Notes under the pieces: generated by a model | Seen by the model: only the letters and a program-made list of their open reading frames with translations | Database searches by the model: none | What the model was told of the DNA's origin: nothing | In this document: positions 17,803 to 25,259 of the stretch, one piece after another | Position numbering within the stretch: position 1 is the stretch's first letter | Layout of the letters: each line of letters opens with the position of its first letter | Assembly (NCBI GenBank): GCA_040007895.1 | Contig: JBDTUE010000022.1 | Location: 1 to 33,126, forward strand | Source of the DNA: JADJLQ01 sp040007895 | Lineage (GTDB): Bacteria; Bacteroidota; Bacteroidia; Chitinophagales; Saprospiraceae | Direction: 5' to 3' | Length of the DNA stretch: 33,126 nucleotides | Translations under genes and position numbers: made by a program

Positions 17803-18483
17803 TTATATCCTGCTCAGTAATTTCGCTTTTTGAGCCTGATACTCTTCTTCAGATAAAACACCTTTTTCTTTCAGTTGATTGAGTCGCTCTAAAGCTGCGA
17901 ATATATCTTCTTTGTTTTGAGCAGAGCTAGTCTTTTGTTCTTTTTCTGTACGGATGCTGAAGTCTTTACCTTTTTCAAATTCTTCCTGGTATTGCTTTTT
18001 GGCTTTTTCTGCATTAAAATCGCTGAGCGTACCGCCGCGTCCAAAATGTTGAATGAAGACCTGGCCTACAGCATAGGTACTTGCTCCCGAAAGCACGGAC
18101 ATAGATGCGCTTCCCAATATGGACCCAATGATTGGAATCGTTTTAACTGCACTGGCTGCTATCCTGGCAATAGAAGTGCCGACAAGAGAAGTGACCAGGC
18201 TTTTGCCCATTTGTTCATCAAAGTTCTGACCATATAATTTGGACAGGGAGCGAATCATATTTATTTGCACGCCGGTAACTGCTGCAAAATCTACAAATGG
18301 AATTGGAATCAATCCTCCACCGACCGCAAGTAACAAATGTGTTTTTACAATCTCCTGCGCGAGATCATTTTTATTATCAGAAGTATTGTTGTTATTCATC
18401 ATGGAATCCAATTTTTTACCAAATTTAAAAGCAGTTTTACCACCTGAAATTAAAATTCGACCAATATCAGTATATATAGACAT
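17803..18483 (-). CDS. DUF697 (YcjF-like) and SHOCT domain protein
   Basis: The 226-residue protein has a hydrophobic DUF697-like domain at about 40-150 (GGGLIPIPFVDFAAVTGVQINM and the glycine-rich GTSIARIAASAVKTIPIIG region), which in other proteins sits beside dynamin- or Era-like GTPase domains and associates with membranes. A charged linker leads to a C-terminal SHOCT motif (196-226, including LKEKGVLSEEEYQAQKAKLL), a short oligomerisation-type helix pair. No GTPase domain is present. It is tail to tail with the Dna2-like gene, 1 base between the stops, and is the last gene of the queE side. Function unknown. Confidence 0.78.
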   Translation of the reverse strand: MSIYTDIGRILISGGKTAFKFGKKLDSMMNNNNTSDNKNDLAQEIVKTHLLLAVGGGLIPIPFVDFAAVTGVQINMIRSLSKLYGQNFDEQMGKSLVTSLVGTSIARIAASAVKTIPIIGSILGSASMSVLSGASTYAVGQVFIQHFGRGGTLSDFNAEKAKKQYQEEFEKGKDFSIRTEKEQKTSSAQNKEDIFAALERLNQLKEKGVLSEEEYQAQKAKLLSRI

Positions 18484-18509
18484 GTAGGTAGTACAATTTC
18501 GGGTGAGGG

Positions 18510-18575
18510 TTAGTTCCAGGGTATAGCAATGCCTTCGACCAAAACAGGAATTCCATCGCCTAAATTCTTCTTCAT
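18510..18575 (-). CDS. Possible 21-residue ORF coupled to queE
   Basis: On the minus strand an ATG overlaps the queE stop as TGATG, and an open frame of 21 codons follows: MKKNLGDGIPVLVEGIAIPW plus Asn, then TAA. The TGATG overlap is the arrangement used for translational coupling, and this frame fills most of the 91-base gap before the DUF697 gene. The peptide matches no family I know, has no signal sequence, and does not look like a missing QueE tail, since QueE already ends in its usual QTHKILNIP. It may be chance; kept because of the start context. Confidence 0.25.
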   Translation of the reverse strand: MKKNLGDGIPVLVEGIAIPWN

Positions 18576-19201
18576 CAGGGAATATTTAAAATTTTATGAG
18601 TCTGCAAACTCAAAGTCCATAGTGGATGTGCCTTGCAATATTCAAGTGTGGCAAGAATATTTTTTTCACGATCCGGCCCATCCATAGGTTGTAAACTAAA
18701 TCTGCTGAATTCCAGTTTTTCAAATCGATGTGGGAGAGCATCCGTTTGAGGATAAACTAATTTAAGTTCGTCTCCGGCTGCCATCACTAAATCCGTATTT
18801 GATTTAGGACTTACACATACCCAGTCTATATGAAGTGGAAGTGCAATGGTACCATTGGTTTCAATAGAAATAAAACAATGGATTGCGTGCAATGCAGTTA
18901 TAAGTTCTTCGTCTAATTGAAGAGCCGGTTCACCGCCCGTACATACAATGAAAGGTTTTACACTAGGATCCGGCCACATCGAGGTAATGATATCTGTGAT
19001 TTCCTTTGAAGTATATTTACCACCGCCAGGTCCATTCGTTCCTACAAAATCTGTATCACAGAATTTACATATAGCGCTGGCCCTGTGTCTTTCATGACCT
19101 GTCCACAAATTACAACCCGCAAAACGCATAAAAATTGCAGGTCGACCTACAAAACGACCTTCACCTTGTAACGTGTAAAATATTTCTTTTAACGAATACA
19201 T
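18575..19201 (-). CDS. queE: 7-carboxy-7-deazaguanine synthase
   Basis: QueE is a radical-SAM enzyme that contracts 6-carboxytetrahydropterin to 7-carboxy-7-deazaguanine on the way to queuosine. The 208-residue protein begins with the family phrase IFYTLQGEGRFVGRPA. The cluster cysteines are Cys30, Cys45 and Cys48, a CX14CX2C spacing known in one QueE clade, in place of CX3CX2C. TGGEPALQL is the SAM-binding GGE motif, and QTHKILNIP is the usual C-terminus. No queC, queD or queF is in the window. It lies 21 bases downstream of the RidA-like gene. Confidence 0.93.
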   Translation of the reverse strand: MYSLKEIFYTLQGEGRFVGRPAIFMRFAGCNLWTGHERHRASAICKFCDTDFVGTNGPGGGKYTSKEITDIITSMWPDPSVKPFIVCTGGEPALQLDEELITALHAIHCFISIETNGTIALPLHIDWVCVSPKSNTDLVMAAGDELKLVYPQTDALPHRFEKLEFSRFSLQPMDGPDREKNILATLEYCKAHPLWTLSLQTHKILNIP

Positions 19202-19222
19202 TTCGTTCCGGATAAAGGAAGT

Positions 19223-19606
19223 CTAGCTAAGTATAGCCGTTGCTTCTATTTCAACGAGGATATCTGGATCAATAAGCGCCGCCACCTGGATCATTGATGT
19301 TGCAGGTTTAATATTTCTGAAAAAATCTCCATGAGCTTTACCGGCTTCTTCCCATTTGGAGATATCGGTGACATAGATTCTGGTGCGTATGACGTGATCC
19401 ATATTGGCACCAGCTTTGATCAAAGCCTCCTGAATTATTTCCAGACATACTTTGGTTTGGGTATACAAATCTCCTTTTCCTACCAGAGATCCGTTCCTCA
19501 TAGCGGTAGTACCTGAGACTTCTATTACATTCCCAATCTGTACTGCCCGGCTATAGCCTACTATGTCTTCCCACTGGGCGCCTGATGAAATATTTTTTCT
19601 ACTCAT
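19223..19606 (-). CDS. RidA/YjgF-family protein without the catalytic arginine
   Basis: The 127-residue length and the sequence (GNVIEVSGTTAMRNG, TKVCLEIIQEALIKAG, VIRTRIYVTDISKW, LVEIEATA) place it in the trimeric RidA/YER057c superfamily. Canonical RidA deaminates reactive enamines/imines from threonine or serine dehydratase, using an arginine in PARSxVEV. Here the aligned segment is PATSMIQV, with Thr103 at the arginine position; the later glutamate of IEIEA is kept (Glu120). It is therefore in one of the Rid subfamilies of uncertain activity. It is probably co-transcribed with queE, 21 bases away; a link to queuosine is not established. Confidence 0.87.
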   Translation of the reverse strand: MSRKNISSGAQWEDIVGYSRAVQIGNVIEVSGTTAMRNGSLVGKGDLYTQTKVCLEIIQEALIKAGANMDHVIRTRIYVTDISKWEEAGKAHGDFFRNIKPATSMIQVAALIDPDILVEIEATAILS

Positions 19607-19625
19607 TGAATGGATTTTTATTAAA

Positions 19626-19670
19626 ATCAGGAAGAAAAAATGAACTATAAAATATCATTAGTTCCCTGAT
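19626..19670 (-). terminator. Hairpin with T-tract after gmhB
   Basis: On the minus strand, after the gmhB stop, GAACTA and TAGTTC pair around an 11-base AT-rich loop and are followed by ATTTTTTCTT. That fits a weak intrinsic terminator closing the heptose operon before the RidA-like gene. An outer ATCAGG/CCTGAT pair extends the structure with a 10-base bulge on one side. The short stem keeps confidence modest. Confidence 0.45.
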
Positions 19671-19673
19671 GGA

Positions 19674-20219
19674 TTAATTATTTATTTTAGACACAAAGGT
19701 AAGATAAAACTGGTGCAAGTCTTTACAGGTATGGTCAGCCTGTAATTTATCATCATGTTCGGCAATAAATACAGTAACCATACCCAGGTTTTTACCAAAA
19801 GCTATATCTGAACCCGAATCACCAACTATGATAGACTGACTGAAATCAATATCCGGGTATTTTTTTTTAGCCGCTAAACCCATACCGATAGCAGGTTTTC
19901 TGCAGGAAGGTTGGGATATTGATAATTCAGTACAATAAAAAATTTCTTCTATCCAGCCTCCGTGTTTTCTCACCACCTTTTTTAAATTTTTATGAATATG
20001 AAGTAGTTCTGTTCCTGACATCAACCCTTTACCTACTCCCTGTTGATTGGTGACTATAAAAATATGACGAAAAAAAGGTTTTAATAATTGTAGTGCTTTT
20101 AATACTCCGGGTAGAAAAATAAACTGATCCCAGGATTTGACATAATCATCCGGTATCCGCTGATTGATGACACCATCGCGATCCAAAAACAAACTCCAGG
20201 AAGAATTATTTTTTTTCAT
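19674..20219 (-). CDS. gmhB: D-glycero-D-manno-heptose 1,7-bisphosphate 7-phosphatase
   Basis: This HAD-superfamily phosphatase removes the 7-phosphate from heptose 1,7-bisphosphate. The 181-residue protein has nucleophile Asp13 and Asp15 in FLDRDGVIN, VTNQQGVGKG, CRKPAIGM and GDSGSD (Asp134, Asp138). E. coli GmhB holds zinc with CxH...CxC; here the loop reads YCTELSISQPSC, with Cys96 and Cys106 kept and the His and one Cys replaced, so zinc binding is doubtful. It overlaps hddC by 4 bases and closes the heptose gene set, whose partners suggest the alpha anomer as substrate. A histidinol-phosphatase role is less likely here. Confidence 0.87.
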   Translation of the reverse strand: MKKNNSSWSLFLDRDGVINQRIPDDYVKSWDQFIFLPGVLKALQLLKPFFRHIFIVTNQQGVGKGLMSGTELLHIHKNLKKVVRKHGGWIEEIFYCTELSISQPSCRKPAIGMGLAAKKKYPDIDFSQSIIVGDSGSDIAFGKNLGMVTVFIAEHDDKLQADHTCKDLHQFYLTFVSKINN

Positions 20220-20908
20220 TGCAGGTGAAAGGATTGTATTCGTTGATATTCTTCAGGGATTCCTATATCGATAAAATTTGCTCTTGATTTAAATCCACCA
20301 ATCCGGAAGGATACCTGCTTTTCAAAAAAATCTTTTTCAATGGAAAATGATTGCCCATCCTCAAATCCATTTAAGACCCGGCGGTCCATTAAATAGATCC
20401 CTCCATTGATATAACCCTGTGTTACCATTTTTTTTTCATGGAAAGCTTTGATCCATTGCTGTGAATCCAGTGTAATAGCACCATACCGATCAAACGATCG
20501 CAGCATTTTTAAAGCAATAGTAACCTCACCATGCAAATGATGATGGAATGATTTCATCTTAAGTAAATTCACTGGGAAATAAGTATCTCCATTAATAATA
20601 TAGGCTGAGTTGGTGTTAGTAAATGAAAATGCCTGTTTGATGGCTCCACCGGTACCTAAGGATTTAGCTTCAACAGAATATTTTAAAAGAATCCCTTCAA
20701 AGGAATTTCCAAAATAATTTTCAATCACAGCGGCACGGTGAGAGACAGCTAAGATAACTTCTTCGATCCGCTGACTCTTGAGATAGCGAAGTAACCAATA
20801 TAAGAATGGTTTCCCCTGAACCAACACCATAGGTTTTGGTATTATATCTTTAGTGATACTTAGCAACCGGGTACCGAATCCTCCTGCCAAAACGATGGCT
20901 GTATTCAA
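20216..20908 (-). CDS. hddC: Heptose-1-phosphate guanylyltransferase-like nucleotidyltransferase
   Basis: The 230-residue protein has the nucleotidyltransferase signature LAGGFGTRLLSITKDIPKP-like (starting AIVLAGGFGTRL, then IPKPM), LGTGGAIKQAF and the metal-binding INGDTYF. By position between gmhA and gmhB it should join GMP from GTP to D-glycero-alpha-D-manno-heptose 1-phosphate, giving GDP-heptose. Sequence alone would also allow a sugar-1-phosphate thymidylyl- or uridylyltransferase; the neighbouring hddA makes GDP-heptose the best reading. It overlaps gmhA and gmhB by 4 bases each, so the three are translated together. Confidence 0.85.
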   Translation of the reverse strand: MNTAIVLAGGFGTRLLSITKDIIPKPMVLVQGKPFLYWLLRYLKSQRIEEVILAVSHRAAVIENYFGNSFEGILLKYSVEAKSLGTGGAIKQAFSFTNTNSAYIINGDTYFPVNLLKMKSFHHHLHGEVTIALKMLRSFDRYGAITLDSQQWIKAFHEKKMVTQGYINGGIYLMDRRVLNGFEDGQSFSIEKDFFEKQVSFRIGGFKSRANFIDIGIPEEYQRIQSFHLQ

Positions 20909-21483
20909 GGGAATAATGTTTTTTCTACAAGCGCACAGATAATATGACCAATCGTAATATGACTTTCCTGTATGCGCGGAGTATCTGTCGAAGGCACATT
21001 AATCAAAATATCTGCTAATGAATTCAACTTGCCTCCGGTATGGCCGGTCATGGCGACACAGATCATTCCGATTTCTTTAGCTGCTTCAAATGCTTTAATG
21101 ATATTGATAGAATTACCGGATGTGCTTAATCCAAATAATACATCTCCTTTAAGTCCCATACCCTTAATTAACCGGGCATAGACCAGGTCAAAGCCATAAT
21201 CATTACCGACAGCTGTGAGATAGGAAGTATTGGCATGCAAGGCATCTGAATAGAGTGGGGGCCTGTCTTTATAAAACCGACCGGAAAATTCTGCGGCGAG
21301 GTGTTGCGCATCCGCGGCACTGCCGCCATTACCACAAAAAAGTATCTTATGATTATTTTGAAAAGCGCTGATGCATATTTCAGTAGCATGATTGATTTTT
21401 CCGATAAGTATATCGTCCTGGGTAATTAGTCTTTTTACTTCAATACTGGACGCTAAGATTGATTTAATCGTTGACTCGAACAT
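20905..21483 (-). CDS. gmhA: Sedoheptulose-7-phosphate isomerase
   Basis: GmhA converts sedoheptulose 7-phosphate to D-glycero-D-manno-heptose 7-phosphate in the cytosol. The 192-residue SIS-domain protein has GNGGSAADAQHLAAEF, with His61 and Glu65, and Gln172 and His180 in QESHITIGH; these match the metal and catalytic residues of E. coli GmhA even in numbering. GLSTSGNSINII is the SIS phosphate loop. It lies 9 bases after hddA and overlaps hddC by 4. A DiaA-type role is unlikely given the full heptose set. Confidence 0.94.
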   Translation of the reverse strand: MFESTIKSILASSIEVKRLITQDDILIGKINHATEICISAFQNNHKILFCGNGGSAADAQHLAAEFSGRFYKDRPPLYSDALHANTSYLTAVGNDYGFDLVYARLIKGMGLKGDVLFGLSTSGNSINIIKAFEAAKEIGMICVAMTGHTGGKLNSLADILINVPSTDTPRIQESHITIGHIICALVEKTLFP

Positions 21484-21492
21484 GTTTTAGAT

Positions 21493-22518
21493 TTATTTAA
21501 TAGTCCAGGAAGTCATGCCTTGTTTAACAAAATTAAAAGGCTTAAATATACCACCCATTGGTTCAAGCGCTTTAATTACTTTGTACCGGTTATTCCCCGG
21601 TGCGTATAACATAATAAATCCGCCACCACCTGCACCGGATATTTTACCGCCCGTAGCACCATTTTTTAAAGCCAGCTCATAAATTTCATCAATCAACGGA
21701 TTACTTATACCAGTTGCGGTTTTTTTCTTTTGTTGCCATCCGTAATCCAATAACTCACCGATAGATTTAAGATTGCCGGTCAATAACGCTTCTTTCATCA
21801 ATACAGCTTGTTCTTTAAGGTGATGTGCTGCATCCAGGGATTGTTCTTTCTTGCCGGTGAAATTGAACGCTTGTTTTTCAATGATTGTAGATGAAAGCCT
21901 TGAAGTGCCGGTATAATAAAGCAGGATGTTTAGTTCCAGTTCATTGATATATTCCGGTTTGATTCGCAGGGGATTCACAATGACTTTATCATCTTTATAA
22001 AACTCCATAAAATTAAATCCTCCAAATGTCGCGGCATATTGATCCTGTTTGCCACCTGATATTTTAAGATCTTTTCTTTCTATTTCATATGCCCTACGGG
22101 CGATATCATATTCTCCCATGGGCAAATTTAGCCATTCACCATAAGCACCTACCATGGCTACGGTCACTGTCGAGGATGCTCCTAATCCGGAACCCTTTGG
22201 TACATCTACATAAGTACTGATGCCATAGGAAGGGAGTTTGCCCTTCAATTGTGAAAAGATATTGTTGTGACATCCTTTTATCAGGTCGAGGTTGCCATCT
22301 ATTGGGATCCTCCTGGTTTTTCTTAATGACATAGATTCATTGAGATCCAACGACTCCAGGGTGATTCTCTCTGAGTGATCAGGGATGATCGTCGCATGAG
22401 CATATATACTAATCGTTGCATTGAGTATAGCTCCACCGTAGATATCTGAATAAGGTGATACATCAGTGCCTCCACCTGCGAGGCCAATCCGTAAAGGAGC
22501 TCGAGCGCGAATAATCAT
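21493..22518 (-). CDS. hddA: D-glycero-alpha-D-manno-heptose-7-phosphate kinase
   Basis: This GHMP-family kinase phosphorylates heptose 7-phosphate at C1, which commits the pathway to GDP-heptose. The 341-residue protein has N-terminal RARAPLRIGLAGGGTDV, the ATP loop PKGSGLGASS (107-116) and the C-terminal SGAGGGGFIMLY. It is not the bifunctional HldE of the ADP-heptose route, which has a PfkB-type kinase. Its ATG sits 4 bases after a TATCTTTG box, so hddA appears to head its own transcript with gmhA, hddC and gmhB. Assignment is strong because all four pathway genes are adjacent. Confidence 0.92.
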   Translation of the reverse strand: MIIRARAPLRIGLAGGGTDVSPYSDIYGGAILNATISIYAHATIIPDHSERITLESLDLNESMSLRKTRRIPIDGNLDLIKGCHNNIFSQLKGKLPSYGISTYVDVPKGSGLGASSTVTVAMVGAYGEWLNLPMGEYDIARRAYEIERKDLKISGGKQDQYAATFGGFNFMEFYKDDKVIVNPLRIKPEYINELELNILLYYTGTSRLSSTIIEKQAFNFTGKKEQSLDAAHHLKEQAVLMKEALLTGNLKSIGELLDYGWQQKKKTATGISNPLIDEIYELALKNGATGGKISGAGGGGFIMLYAPGNNRYKVIKALEPMGGIFKPFNFVKQGMTSWTIK

Positions 22519-22522
22519 TGTT

Positions 22523-22530
22523 CAAAGATA
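22523..22530 (-). promoter_or_regulatory. -7 promoter box for the heptose operon
   Basis: On the minus strand this is TATCTTTG, a full match to TAnnTTTG, 4 bases from the hddA ATG. It predicts a leaderless transcript and a heptose unit that can be expressed apart from the upstream glycosyltransferase genes. No convincing -33 box. Confidence 0.5.
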
Positions 22531-22571
22531 CTACAAACTGACACATTAAATAATTGCATCATATGATGGCA

Positions 22572-23690
22572 TCAGGTAAAATGTAGAACAGCATTGGCCA
22601 TGGAAGACCAACTATATTTAACTTGTACTTTTTCAACTTCCTGCTCAAAAGAGGAATGATCGGGCAGCTTGAAGAAAGTCTCGATCGCCCTGGCAATTTC
22701 ATTTTTTTCCGGCAATACCACATATCCTGATTTTCCATCTTCTATGATTTCATGCAATCCACCTACTTTGGTGACTACTGTTGGTTTATTAAAATTGATA
22801 GCAATTTGCGCAATACCGCTTTGTGTCGCAGATTTATAAGGCTGTACGACCAGGTCGCAAGCACTGAAATAATATTTTACTTCTTCACTACTTATAAAAT
22901 GAGTATGAAGAATAAGGTAGGAAGCGATGTCTAATTGATCTACAAGTTTTTCATATAATTCCTTATTGGAATAATACTCACCGGCTATAATATATTTTAC
23001 TCTTAACTGTTTTTCTTTTAGTAAGGCAATGGCTTCATATAATAAATCTAAGCCTTTATAATCCCTGATAAATCCAAAGAATAATACATATTGAAAAGTG
23101 GGATCTAGTTGTAGTCTGTTTAATGCAGTTTTTTTATCCACTGGTTTTCCGTAATTGTCATAAATGGGATGTGGTATAAAACAAGTTGGTTTGTCCTTAT
23201 TAAATAATTTCAGATCCTGACCTACCAGATAAGACATATAAATAAACCGGTCAATCGGTTTGACAAAATACATTGTAAACAATCTGTCTCCCGGACGTTT
23301 TTCATGTGGAATAATATTATCGATAATGCTTACAACTTCTGTGTTTTGATTTTTGGCGATGCGGATAATTGTTCCAAAGCAAGGTCCCATAATGGGCAAC
23401 CAATATTTACATACGATGAGATCAGGTTTTATTCTTTTTATTTTTTTTCCTGCAATCAACCAATTAAAAGGATTAAAGGAATGCACCCATCGTTTGATCG
23501 TCAAGTCTGGAGCCGGATCTTCGCTGAGTTGAGATTTGCCGGGAAATAACAGGCTTGGGTATTGAACAGTAAACGTGATGATTTCTACTTCATGGCCTAG
23601 TGAAATCAATTCTTGTGCAAGTCTTTCATTAAATGCAGCCAATCCTCCCCTGAATGGGTAAGCAGTACCCAGGATGACTATTTTTTTCAT
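22572..23690 (-). CDS. Glycosyltransferase family 4
   Basis: The 372-residue protein has a GT-B fold pattern. The N-terminus VILGTAYPFRGGLAAFNERLAQ is a donor/acceptor glycine-rich start, and the C-terminal half has YVLFFGFIRDYKGLDLL followed by PYKSATQSGIAQIAIN and GGLHEIIEDGKSGYVV, which bind the nucleotide sugar. Such enzymes are cytosolic or peripheral to the inner membrane and retain the anomeric configuration. The donor is unknown; GDP-heptose made by the next four genes is a reasonable guess. Its ATG overlaps the GT2 gene by 4 bases, so the two transferases are co-translated. Confidence 0.88.
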   Translation of the reverse strand: MKKIVILGTAYPFRGGLAAFNERLAQELISLGHEVEIITFTVQYPSLLFPGKSQLSEDPAPDLTIKRWVHSFNPFNWLIAGKKIKRIKPDLIVCKYWLPIMGPCFGTIIRIAKNQNTEVVSIIDNIIPHEKRPGDRLFTMYFVKPIDRFIYMSYLVGQDLKLFNKDKPTCFIPHPIYDNYGKPVDKKTALNRLQLDPTFQYVLFFGFIRDYKGLDLLYEAIALLKEKQLRVKYIIAGEYYSNKELYEKLVDQLDIASYLILHTHFISSEEVKYYFSACDLVVQPYKSATQSGIAQIAINFNKPTVVTKVGGLHEIIEDGKSGYVVLPEKNEIARAIETFFKLPDHSSFEQEVEKVQVKYSWSSMANAVLHFT

Positions 23691-24631
23691 ATTCCGATCT
23701 GCTTATCAATCTGGTATACCGATTTTTGATTGGAACTGCGACTTACTAATTCTGCAATGAATCCAGACATAAATAATTGTAACCCTACAATCAGTAATAA
23801 AATACCAAGATAAAACATCGGTCGTTCTGACATACCTAATAAATTATAATACAATTTACTAAAGGTGAGATATGCCAAGATCATAAAACCAATGAAAAAC
23901 ACTAACATTCCCAATGAACCGAAAAGATGCATGGGCCTTTTACCAAATTTTCCAACAAACATAATAGTGGAGAGGTCGAGGAACCCATTTAGAAACCGTT
24001 CTACACCAAATTTTGTCTTTCCATATTTTCTGGCCTGATGAGCTACCACCATCTCACCTATTCTATTGAATCCTGCCCATTTAGCTATCACAGGAATATA
24101 CCGATGCATTTCACCTGCTACTTCTATATTTTTAACTACTTCATTGCGATAAATCTTTAGCCCGCAATTCATATCATGGAGTTTAATGCCCGACATTTTA
24201 CCGGTCGTCCAGTTATATAATTTAGACGGCAGGTTTTTAGTCAGGGTATTATCATATCTCTTTTTTTTCCAGCCAGATACAATATCAAGTTTTTGTTCGG
24301 TAATCGACGCAATCAAGCCCGGTATTTCGTCGGGGCTATCCTGTAAATCAGCATCCATCGTGATCACCAGGTTTCCGGTGCATGCATGAAAACCTGTATT
24401 CAGTGCTGCCGCTTTACCGTAATTCCGTCTGAATTTAATACCCTTTACATGCGAATTGTTTTTTGCAAGGGATTCAATGACAGACCATGAATCGTCCGTA
24501 CTTCCATCATCTATAAAAATAATTTCATAACTATAATTTTGAGTAGCCATCACCCTGGAAATCCAGGATTCTAATTCAGGAAGAGATTTGGCTTCATCTA
24601 ACAACGGAATGATAACAGAAAGATCCTGCAA
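23687..24631 (-). CDS. Membrane-anchored GT2 glycosyltransferase (DPM1/ArnC-like)
   Basis: The 314-residue protein starts with the GT-A pattern LSVIIPLLDEA, Asp41-Asp42 in FIDDGSTDDSW, and the metal-binding MDADLQDSPDEI (DxD at 93-95). Two membrane segments follow at about 231-258 and 272-296, as in polyprenyl-phosphate sugar transferases. It would move a sugar from a nucleotide donor to a lipid carrier on the inner face of the membrane. The start is a TTG at 24631: an in-frame stop lies a few codons upstream with no ATG between, and the first internal ATG would remove the catalytic N-terminus. It overlaps the GT4 gene by 4 bases. Confidence 0.9.
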   Translation of the reverse strand: MQDLSVIIPLLDEAKSLPELESWISRVMATQNYSYEIIFIDDGSTDDSWSVIESLAKNNSHVKGIKFRRNYGKAAALNTGFHACTGNLVITMDADLQDSPDEIPGLIASITEQKLDIVSGWKKKRYDNTLTKNLPSKLYNWTTGKMSGIKLHDMNCGLKIYRNEVVKNIEVAGEMHRYIPVIAKWAGFNRIGEMVVAHQARKYGKTKFGVERFLNGFLDLSTIMFVGKFGKRPMHLFGSLGMLVFFIGFMILAYLTFSKLYYNLLGMSERPMFYLGILLLIVGLQLFMSGFIAELVSRSSNQKSVYQIDKQIGI

Positions 24632-24695
24632 ACGATAAGATTTAGTTTACAAAACTATATAGAATAATAAATATTATGAAAATAATTAATATTAA

Positions 24696-25229
24696 TCAGG
24701 AGAATTCAGGTTTGTCTTTTTTCATGATAAGGCCTGCTATTAGCGATAGTATCGCACCCCCCAATCCATAACAGCAGAGGATTACAGCAAGGCTTAATCC
24801 CGGACTTTTCATCACACCCGTCCATTTCTTTGCAGATTCTATTTGCTCTTCACTTAGACCTTGTGCTTCCCATGCTTCTTCCATCGAGGCCATCATCCTG
24901 TTCATATATTCCGGATCTATAACTTTCATATATACCAGAGAAACCAGGTAGGAGATCAGCCCTGTTAATATCAATACGGCTGTACCGATCAGGACACATT
25001 GGCCTAACGATATATAACCGTCCTGGAGGTCATCTCTATGCCCTTTGATGGCAAGGACGATGAGTACTACTACGATGATAAATGAAACCAAACCACTGAT
25101 AATTCCATAACTTTTTGATCCGGAGGTGGCCAGGCCCGTAATGGTTCCTACCAAAAAAATAAGACTCATGATTAGTCCACCGGTGAGTCCATATTTCAAA
25201 ATCATTGGTTTGAGCGAAGATTGATCCAT
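24696..25229 (-). CDS. DUF4199 four-helix membrane protein
   Basis: The 177-residue protein has four clear membrane segments (about 13-34, 42-62, 75-101 and 150-170), with a short acidic loop before the last (MEEAWEAQGLSEEQIES). This matches the DUF4199 family, common in Bacteroidota and without known activity. It stands between the dihydroorotase-like gene (30 bases) and the GT2 gene (64 bases) on one strand. I recall DUF4199 and GT2 genes being neighbours in other Bacteroidota, which would suggest a membrane partner in glycan transfer; that is inference. Confidence 0.8.
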   Translation of the reverse strand: MDQSSLKPMILKYGLTGGLIMSLIFLVGTITGLATSGSKSYGIISGLVSFIIVVVLIVLAIKGHRDDLQDGYISLGQCVLIGTAVLILTGLISYLVSLVYMKVIDPEYMNRMMASMEEAWEAQGLSEEQIESAKKWTGVMKSPGLSLAVILCCYGLGGAILSLIAGLIMKKDKPEFS

Positions 25230-25259
25230 ATCAGCTAAAATTTGATTAAAAATAATGAA

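Noticed and set aside
17917..18237. 106-codon plus-strand frame antisense to the DUF697-SHOCT gene
   Set aside because: The opposite strand encodes a recognisable two-domain protein; this frame has low-complexity Phe runs that mirror Lys/Glu codons.
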